In this document: in pieces, positions 62,993 through 64,000 of the stretch
How the letters are laid out: each line of letters opens with the position of its first letter
How positions within the stretch are numbered: the first letter of the stretch is position 1
Source of the DNA: Arthrobacter sp. zg-Y919
Lineage (GTDB): Bacteria; Actinomycetota; Actinomycetes; Actinomycetales; Micrococcaceae
DNA: 64,000 nucleotides
Direction: 5' to 3'
NCBI RefSeq assembly: GCF_030142045.1
Contig: NZ_CP126242.1
Span: forward strand, 310,001 to 374,000
Notes under the pieces: generated by a model
Database searches by the model: none
The model's input: only the letters and a program-made list of their open reading frames with translations
Told to the model about the DNA's origin: nothing
Translations under genes and position numbers: made by a program

Positions 62993-64000
62993 TCAGGGGC
63001 GGCCGGGCGCGGGCGGGGCGGTGATCCGCAGCGCGGACAGGAATCCCACGGCCGCCACGCACAGGGCCGGAAAGATGAGCAGGGGCAGGTCAGCGGCGTA
63101 GGCGAGCGAAACCAGCGAGTAGCCTGCGGCCATGGCCAGGAAGCGGATCATATTATGGATTCCCACAGCTGTTCCGGATCCTCCGGCGGGGGAGGAAACC
63201 AGTTCCGTCGCTGCCGCGCTCTGAGTAAACGCGATGCCGGCGCCGGCGAGGATCAGGCCGGTCAGAACCAGTGGGACGGTCCACTGCCCGCCGGGAACCT
63301 GCTTCTCCAGCAGCATCGCCGCAGTGAGGATGACGGCCGCCGCGGTCAGCAACCCCGTTCCGCGGACCAGCTGGCCGCTGGTGCCAACCCGTGCGCCAAG
63401 CCGCGCTGCGAGGGGTCCGGCCACGATCATCGTCAGCGCCAGAGGCAGGACCAGCACCCCGATTTCCCCCGGTTCCAGGCCTAGGTCCGAGGCGAGGAAC
63501 AGGGGAACCGCGACGATGAAGACGGCCAGCGACGCCATGGACAGGCCGGCTCCGGCCGCAGCCAGGGCGTAGCTGCGCCCACGCAGGATGGCGGGATCCA
63601 GCAGCGGCCGCAACGCCCCCGGCAGGTCCACCAGACGCAGGCGGCGGCGGGTCAGGCGGGTAAACAGCGTCCAGCAGGCAACGGCGCCCAGTCCGAGCAG
63701 CACGGCTCCCAGCCAAACCGCGCCCTGTCCTGCCATGACTGTTGCGGTGGCTGCAGCGCCGCCGCCCGTCACCAGCCAGAACAACGCCGAGGCGTGCACC
63801 GGAGGACGCTGCCGCCGGACCGCGGGCACCGAGAGGGTGAGCAGTACCATCATGACCAGCACCGCGGCAGCGTGCAGGATGAAGACGTAGCGCCAGCCGG
63901 ACGCCTGGGTGACGAACCCACCGAAGGGCGGTCCGATGGCCTGGCCCAGTCCGATCGCAGATGCCCAAGCGCCCATGATCGCCCCGCGCCGGTCCGGCCA
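62993..64000 (-). CDS. MFS transporter (N-terminus beyond window)
   Basis: 335 C-terminal residues of a drug:H+ antiporter-type permease, entering the window with WPDRRGAIMGAWASAIGLGQ and IGPPFGGFVTQASGWRYVF, the motif region after helices 4-5 of 14-helix DHA2 proteins. About nine further hydrophobic segments follow. It is likely the first gene of an operon with the acyl-CoA dehydrogenase and thiolase, so it could import a substrate acid or export a product. The start is outside the window. Confidence 0.88.
   Translation of the reverse strand, partial: WPDRRGAIMGAWASAIGLGQAIGPPFGGFVTQASGWRYVFILHAAAVLVMMVLLTLSVPAVRRQRPPVHASALFWLVTGGGAAATATVMAGQGAVWLGAVLLGLGAVACWTLFTRLTRRRLRLVDLPGALRPLLDPAILRGRSYALAAAGAGLSMASLAVFIVAVPLFLASDLGLEPGEIGVLVLPLALTMIVAGPLAARLGARVGTSGQLVRGTGLLTAAAVILTAAMLLEKQVPGGQWTVPLVLTGLILAGAGIAFTQSAAATELVSSPAGGSGTAVGIHNMIRFLAMAAGYSLVSLAYAADLPLLIFPALCVAAVGFLSALRITAPPAPGRP

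Overview
The window is high-GC (mid-60s %), densely coded actinobacterial chromosome. Gene content and style point to Micrococcaceae, most likely Arthrobacter or a close relative. The markers are divergent ramB/aceA-aceB, a GTP-type PEP carboxykinase, an lhr-nei2 pair, an ECF41 sigma factor with fused C-terminal domain, GAF-ANTAR regulation, many GTG/TTG starts, and several small acidic proteins without known family. Genus placement is inference. I see no prophage, insertion sequence, CRISPR array or rRNA; it reads as ordinary chromosome with small accessory patches.

Layout. 1-6.6 kb: glyoxylate shunt (aceA-aceB) divergent from its regulator ramB, then a DoxX-like gene with an ECF41-type promoter next to the ECF41 sigma gene, then an Fpg/Nei glycosylase. 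6.7-10.6 kb: a large secreted subtilase with Thr/Pro repeats and a Gly/Asp-rich tail. 11-15.4 kb: PdxK/ThiD-like kinase, TetR regulator with a 30-bp perfect palindromic operator, queuosine-precursor transporter with a possible structured leader, and tgt, which together suggest queuosine salvage. 15.5-25.4 kb: FUSC-like membrane protein, degenerate Nudix protein, YdeI-like protein, class II amidotransferase, GH76 protein, SDR/acyl-CoA dehydrogenase pair, acidic protein, a lower-GC GNAT patch. 25.4-29.5 kb: RluA-type pseudouridine synthase, SulP transporter, soluble Ser/Thr kinase, MarR regulator. 29.7-34.3 kb: a FecCD-type metal-chelate ABC importer whose fourth, overlapping gene encodes an unrecognised two-domain protein. 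34.3-44.5 kb: lysE/lysG, nei2-lhr, DUF4232 lipoprotein, YcnI copper protein with a membrane partner, rlmH. 44.6-52.9 kb: patatin, GAF-ANTAR protein, tRNA-Ser(CGA), flavin-binding stress protein, tadA, upp, a lone winged-helix regulator, SixA-like phosphatase, disulfide oxidoreductase, tRNA-Arg(ACG). 53-59.3 kb: pckG, phosphomannomutase operon, RecQ helicase with a phosphoribosyltransferase-like C-terminus. 59.5-64 kb: LysR regulator and an MFS/acyl-CoA dehydrogenase/thiolase operon cut by the window edge.

How the genes fit together. Acetate and fatty-acid carbon use is well represented: isocitrate lyase, malate synthase, RamB, PEP carboxykinase, two acyl-CoA dehydrogenases, an SDR and a thiolase. 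DNA and RNA maintenance is spread through the window (two Fpg/Nei enzymes, Lhr, RecQ, Tgt, RlmH, TadA, RluA). The most distinctive items are the unexplained fourth gene of the metal ABC operon, the leader and operator in front of the queuosine transporter, the ECF41 promoter, the RecQ-PRTase fusion, and a palindromic intergenic repeat present twice, each time upstream of a small acidic protein gene.
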